From contig CAKXBD010000001.1 in assembly GCA_934871445.1 (NCBI GenBank), positions 16,069 to 58,684 of the forward strand: DNA of 42,616 nucleotides, given 5' to 3'. How positions within the stretch are numbered: the stretch's first letter is position 1; each line of letters begins with the position of its first letter. This stretch comes from an uncultured bacterium (GTDB lineage Bacteria > Bacillota > Clostridia > Christensenellales > Borkfalkiaceae). The position numbers and the translations under genes are program-made. Positions 39,870 to 42,616 of this stretch are shown here, piece after piece. Under the pieces are notes generated by a model. The model was given only the letters and a program-made list of their open reading frames with translations, was not told the DNA's origin and searched no databases.

Positions 39870-39898
39870 ATTATAGAACAAAAAAAATATAATGTCCT
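39870..39898 (-). promoter_or_regulatory. Promoter of the AraC gene
   Basis: On the minus strand AGGACA (39893-39898) and TATAAT (39870-39875) have a 17-base spacer. Confidence 0.65.
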
Positions 39899-39939
39899 GA
39901 TTTTGTATGCCGAGTACTGTCAGGAAGCCGTTTCAAGAA

Positions 39940-41178
39940 TTATTCGAAAGGATAGGGTTCTCCGTCTCTGTACGCCCATTCTCCTGCCCAATATACGGTA
40001 ACATTATAGGGAGTTTTCCACATTTGCTCACCTTCTTCGACTTCTGCAAACAGAAAAATATCTTCCTTTCCAAATGCGTATTCGTCCAGTTTCTCCACAC
40101 TTTTCGGAATTACCAATTTTTCCAAAGATGTGCACTGACTAAAAGTATGCGCTCCGACCTCCTCCACGGAATCGGGAATGGTTATACTTCCGAGGGAGAT
40201 ACAGTCGGAAAAAGCGCCTTGTCTTATCTCTTTTAACGTAGAGGGAAGATTTACAGAAATCAAGCTGTTACAATCGCTGAACATATATTCTTCAATAAAA
40301 GTAATTCCCTCCTCTATTGTCACGTTTTTTAGATTTTCGCATTTGTAAAATATCCCCCACCCGCTTACGGAAATTCGGCTCGGTATGGATACCTCTGTCA
40401 GATTGTTACATTTTGAAAAAGATTGCTTTTCAATCCTCGTGACGGAATCCGGAAAAACCAAGCGTTCCATTTTATTTCCCAAACACGCCGCTTTTCCCAC
40501 TACAACGACCCCTTCGGGTATTTCACTTTTTATTCCCGCCCGAATCAGAGTTTTGCTTTCCTTCTCAATCAGACAATTATTTTCGCTGTAATATCTTTCG
40601 TTGTCTTCTGCAACGGTAATGTTTTCCAATGAACTGCAGCAAAGACTCCAATCTCCTATGGAAACCACTCCTGCGGGAATTGTTATCTTTTTAAGAAAAT
40701 CACAGACCTCAAAAGCGGATTCCCCTATCGTTTTCAGACTTTCCGGTAAATCTATTTTGTTCATTTTACAGCCGACAAAAGCGTCTTGCCCGATTTCTTC
40801 CAAACCTTCGGAAAACGCTACTTCCAATAATCCGCACTCGTAAAAAGCCCTTTCCCCGATCGTCTTTACGCTTGAAGGAATCGCCACGCTTATCAAATCC
40901 TCGTTTTCCCGAAAAGCGCTGCTCGCCACACCCGTAACCGGCTCGTCGAGGTAAGTCGAAGGAATCACCACCTCGGAAACCTCCGCGGCCCCCATTCCCG
41001 ATACCCAGTACCCCTCTTCTCCGTCCGGAGCGGGAATATATCTGAGTCCCTCCGTAGGTTTCAGTCCCGCCGTCGCGTCACCGTTTCCCTTATCGCCGCA
41101 AGCGGTCAAAGCCAATCCGGCAGCGGCGATAGCCGCACAGCAAACGGACAAAAAAAAGATTTTCCCCGATTTTTTCAT
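39940..41178 (-). CDS. Lipoprotein with BspA-type leucine-rich repeats
   Basis: The 412-residue protein starts with a lipoprotein signal (KKSGKIFFLSVCCAAIAAAGLALTAC; lipobox LTAC with Cys27). About a dozen LRR_5/BspA repeats of 22-24 residues follow (pattern AF..C..L..I.IP.SV..IG), ending with EWAYRDGEPYPFE. Such proteins are surface-exposed and used in adhesion or carbohydrate/host interaction in gut bacteria; the ligand is unknown. AAAGGAGAAATT precedes the ATG. Confidence 0.92.
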   Translation of the reverse strand: MKKSGKIFFLSVCCAAIAAAGLALTACGDKGNGDATAGLKPTEGLRYIPAPDGEEGYWVSGMGAAEVSEVVIPSTYLDEPVTGVASSAFRENEDLISVAIPSSVKTIGERAFYECGLLEVAFSEGLEEIGQDAFVGCKMNKIDLPESLKTIGESAFEVCDFLKKITIPAGVVSIGDWSLCCSSLENITVAEDNERYYSENNCLIEKESKTLIRAGIKSEIPEGVVVVGKAACLGNKMERLVFPDSVTRIEKQSFSKCNNLTEVSIPSRISVSGWGIFYKCENLKNVTIEEGITFIEEYMFSDCNSLISVNLPSTLKEIRQGAFSDCISLGSITIPDSVEEVGAHTFSQCTSLEKLVIPKSVEKLDEYAFGKEDIFLFAEVEEGEQMWKTPYNVTVYWAGEWAYRDGEPYPFE

Positions 41179-41219
41179 AATTTCTCCTTTGTTGCCTTTG
41201 GTTATCCTGCAACGGAGGT

Positions 41220-41248
41220 ATTATATCATATCGGGGAAAGTCTGTCAA
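41220..41248 (-). promoter_or_regulatory. Perfect consensus promoter of the LRR lipoprotein
   Basis: On the minus strand TTGACA (41243-41248) and TATAAT (41220-41225) have a 17-base spacer. Confidence 0.92.
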
Positions 41249-41332
41249 TATGCCGATAAAAAATTTATTGTTGTCGATTGAAAATGTTTTAGTCAGCCGC
41301 AAAACTTTACGCCAAAATATCGCGATTTTTAT

Positions 41333-41533
41333 TCAAATATCCAATTCAGGCGGAACGTCGATTTCGTCGGAGACATATTTTCCGTTCTTTTTCCGCTGCC
41401 GAACGCACTCGGAAAGGAGGTATTCGATTTGCCCGTTCACGGATCGGAAATCATCCTCCGCCCAAGCGGCGATGGCGTCGTATAATTTCGGAGAGAGCCG
41501 AAGCGGTACCTGTTTTTTCTGATTGTCGTTCAT
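41333..41533 (-). CDS. Small ribbon-helix-helix (Arc/CopG-like) protein
   Basis: The 66-residue protein has the RHH pattern: strand KKQVPLRLSPKLYDAI, then helix, the short turn SVNGQ and helix IEYLLSECVRQRKK. RHH proteins bind palindromic DNA as dimers. It starts one base after the stop of the SPFH gene and so is in the same transcript. A 16-bp palindrome overlies that operon's promoter, so autoregulation is a reasonable guess. Confidence 0.85.
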   Translation of the reverse strand: MNDNQKKQVPLRLSPKLYDAIAAWAEDDFRSVNGQIEYLLSECVRQRKKNGKYVSDEIDVPPELDI

Positions 41534-41534
41534 C

Positions 41535-42545
41535 TCAGTATAAACTTCCCGAATTTACGACGGGCTGAGCGTCGTGATTGCCGCAGAGCACGACGAGGAG
41601 ATTGGAGACCATAGCGGCTTTGCGTTCTTCGTCGAGTTCGACGACGCTGTTTTGACTGAGCCGTTCGAGAGCCATTTCCACCATTCCCACTGCGCCGTCG
41701 ACGATCATTTTTCGCGCGTCGATAATGGCGGAAGCCTGCTGGCGCTGTAACATGACGGCAGCGATTTCGGGCGCATAAGCGAGGTAAGTAATTCTGGCCT
41801 CTATGACTTCCAATCCGGCCTCTTCGACGCGCTTTTGAATTTCATCCTTAATTCTCGAAGCGACGACCTCGCTAGAACCTCTGAGGCTCCCCTCGTCCGC
41901 GATGCCGTCGCCCGTCGTATCGACGTTAGGCGCTACATCGTAGGGATAGATGCGGACGATATTTCTCAAAGCGCTGTCGCACTGCAAGGAAAGATACTCC
42001 TTGTAGTTATCCACATTGAATACAGCCTTTGCGGTATCCACCACCTTCCACATGACCGCGATTCCGATTTCCACGGGATTGCCGAGACAGTCGTTTATCA
42101 TATGCCGAGTGTTGTTGAGCGTAAATATTTTAAATGAAATCGTATTGTTGTTAGTGGAAATTCCGGGCTTTGAGGCCGCCATTACGGTCTCTCCCGCACC
42201 GCTGTTGACATCGCCGCTCTGATTGAGCTTCGTCTTTGCCGCGGGATTGACCGACGAACAGAAGGGATTGACGAAGTAGAAGCCCTCCCCTTTGAGCGTT
42301 CCGACGTATTTACCGAACAGAGTCAGAACCAACGCCTCCTGCGGTTTGAGAATTTTGAGTCCCATCGCGGGAACCCAGCCAATCATGACGACGACAAACG
42401 ACACGATAAACAGAACCGGATTTCCGTCTCCCTCCATCATTCCCGCACCAAAGACCATGCCGACAATCGCCAGCGCATATATCGCGATAATGACAATCAG
42501 CGCCGCCATGCCGTGTTTCTTGTTTTTCAATATAATTTCTTCCAT
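41535..42545 (-). CDS. SPFH/Band 7 domain membrane protein
   Basis: The 336-residue protein begins with two membrane segments (about 13-35 and 45-65), then a SPFH/PHB domain (LKPQEALVLTLFGKYVGTLKGEGFYFVNPF; VEIGIAVMWKVVDTAKAVFNVDNYKEYLSLQCDSALRNIV), and a coiled C-terminal part (VIEARITYLAYAPEIAAVMLQRQQASAIIDAR). SPFH proteins form membrane ring scaffolds that organise proteases or lipid domains. GGAGGGATTTT precedes the ATG. It is the first gene of a two-gene unit with the RHH protein. Confidence 0.94.
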   Translation of the reverse strand: MEEIILKNKKHGMAALIVIIAIYALAIVGMVFGAGMMEGDGNPVLFIVSFVVVMIGWVPAMGLKILKPQEALVLTLFGKYVGTLKGEGFYFVNPFCSSVNPAAKTKLNQSGDVNSGAGETVMAASKPGISTNNNTISFKIFTLNNTRHMINDCLGNPVEIGIAVMWKVVDTAKAVFNVDNYKEYLSLQCDSALRNIVRIYPYDVAPNVDTTGDGIADEGSLRGSSEVVASRIKDEIQKRVEEAGLEVIEARITYLAYAPEIAAVMLQRQQASAIIDARKMIVDGAVGMVEMALERLSQNSVVELDEERKAAMVSNLLVVLCGNHDAQPVVNSGSLY

Positions 42546-42562
42546 AAAATCCCTCCAATATT

Positions 42563-42578
42563 ATTTTGATATCAAAAT
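42563..42578. promoter_or_regulatory. 16-bp perfect palindrome over the SPFH transcript start
   Basis: ATTTTGATATCAAAAT reads the same on both strands. It overlaps the last base pairs of the -10 box and the expected start of RNA, the ideal site for a repressor. Confidence 0.7.
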
Positions 42579-42605
42579 TATATCATAATACATTTTGCTT
42601 GTCAA
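42577..42605 (-). promoter_or_regulatory. Perfect consensus promoter of the SPFH-RHH unit
   Basis: On the minus strand TTGACA (42600-42605) and TATAAT (42577-42582) have a 17-base spacer. Confidence 0.93.
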
Positions 42606-42616
42606 TCGATTTAAGG

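Overview
The window reads as chromosomal DNA of a Gram-positive, low-to-mid GC Bacillota bacterium, most likely an anaerobic Clostridia-type gut organism. The evidence is the gene repertoire: McsA/McsB arginine kinase with ClpC, a T-box leader on pheST, several DegV proteins, a DUF3343/cysteine desulfurase pair, an archaeal/eukaryal-type ProRS and BspA-type leucine-rich repeats. SigmaA-type promoters nearly all have a 17-nt spacer and Shine-Dalgarno sites are strong. The taxon is inference. I see no phage, insertion sequence, CRISPR array, rRNA or tRNA gene.

From 1 to about 14,650 almost everything is read on the minus strand. In transcription order this part holds: nth; two tiny helical proteins; a GH36-like protein with degenerate catalytic motifs; a zinc-ribbon/DUF4190 membrane protein; mscL; a YjdF/DUF2238-like membrane protein; a T-box-controlled operon pheS-pheT-truB-ribF; an endonuclease IV-like protein with a small membrane protein; pepP-efp; and the 5' part of dtd, cut by the window edge.

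From 14,700 to 17,600 lies a mixed-strand segment: DUF3343 and a cysteine desulfurase (divergent), two small orphan genes (divergent), and a GNAT acetyltransferase. From 17,600 to 23,900 is a compact minus-strand shikimate operon, aroC-aroB-aroA-aroE-aroQ-aroK, ending in an SDR oxidoreductase. It covers every step from DAHP to chorismate; DAHP synthase and the post-chorismate enzymes are absent. Upstream of it is the protein quality-control block mcsA-mcsB-clpC. No ctsR is present; a membrane-anchored XRE regulator with a probably leaderless mRNA occupies its usual place.

From 29,100 to 34,000 are a DegV gene followed by a 97-residue stand-alone DegV fragment (plus strand), then proS with a membrane protein and a second full DegV (minus strand). 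From 34,000 to 37,800 a phosphohexomutase and transketolase form a plus-strand operon. A 46-47 nt pyrimidine-rich minisatellite separates them from a nitroreductase. The right end carries an AraC/GyrI regulator, an LRR lipoprotein, and an SPFH protein with a small ribbon-helix-helix protein under a perfect consensus promoter overlapped by a 16-bp palindrome.

The most unusual items are the GH36-like probable pseudoenzyme, the mini-DegV next to full DegV, the SPFH/RHH unit with its operator-like palindrome, two sequence motifs shared by the DegV and phosphomutase leaders, two or three probable leaderless transcripts, and a terminator-like stem that buries the Shine-Dalgarno of the following gene.
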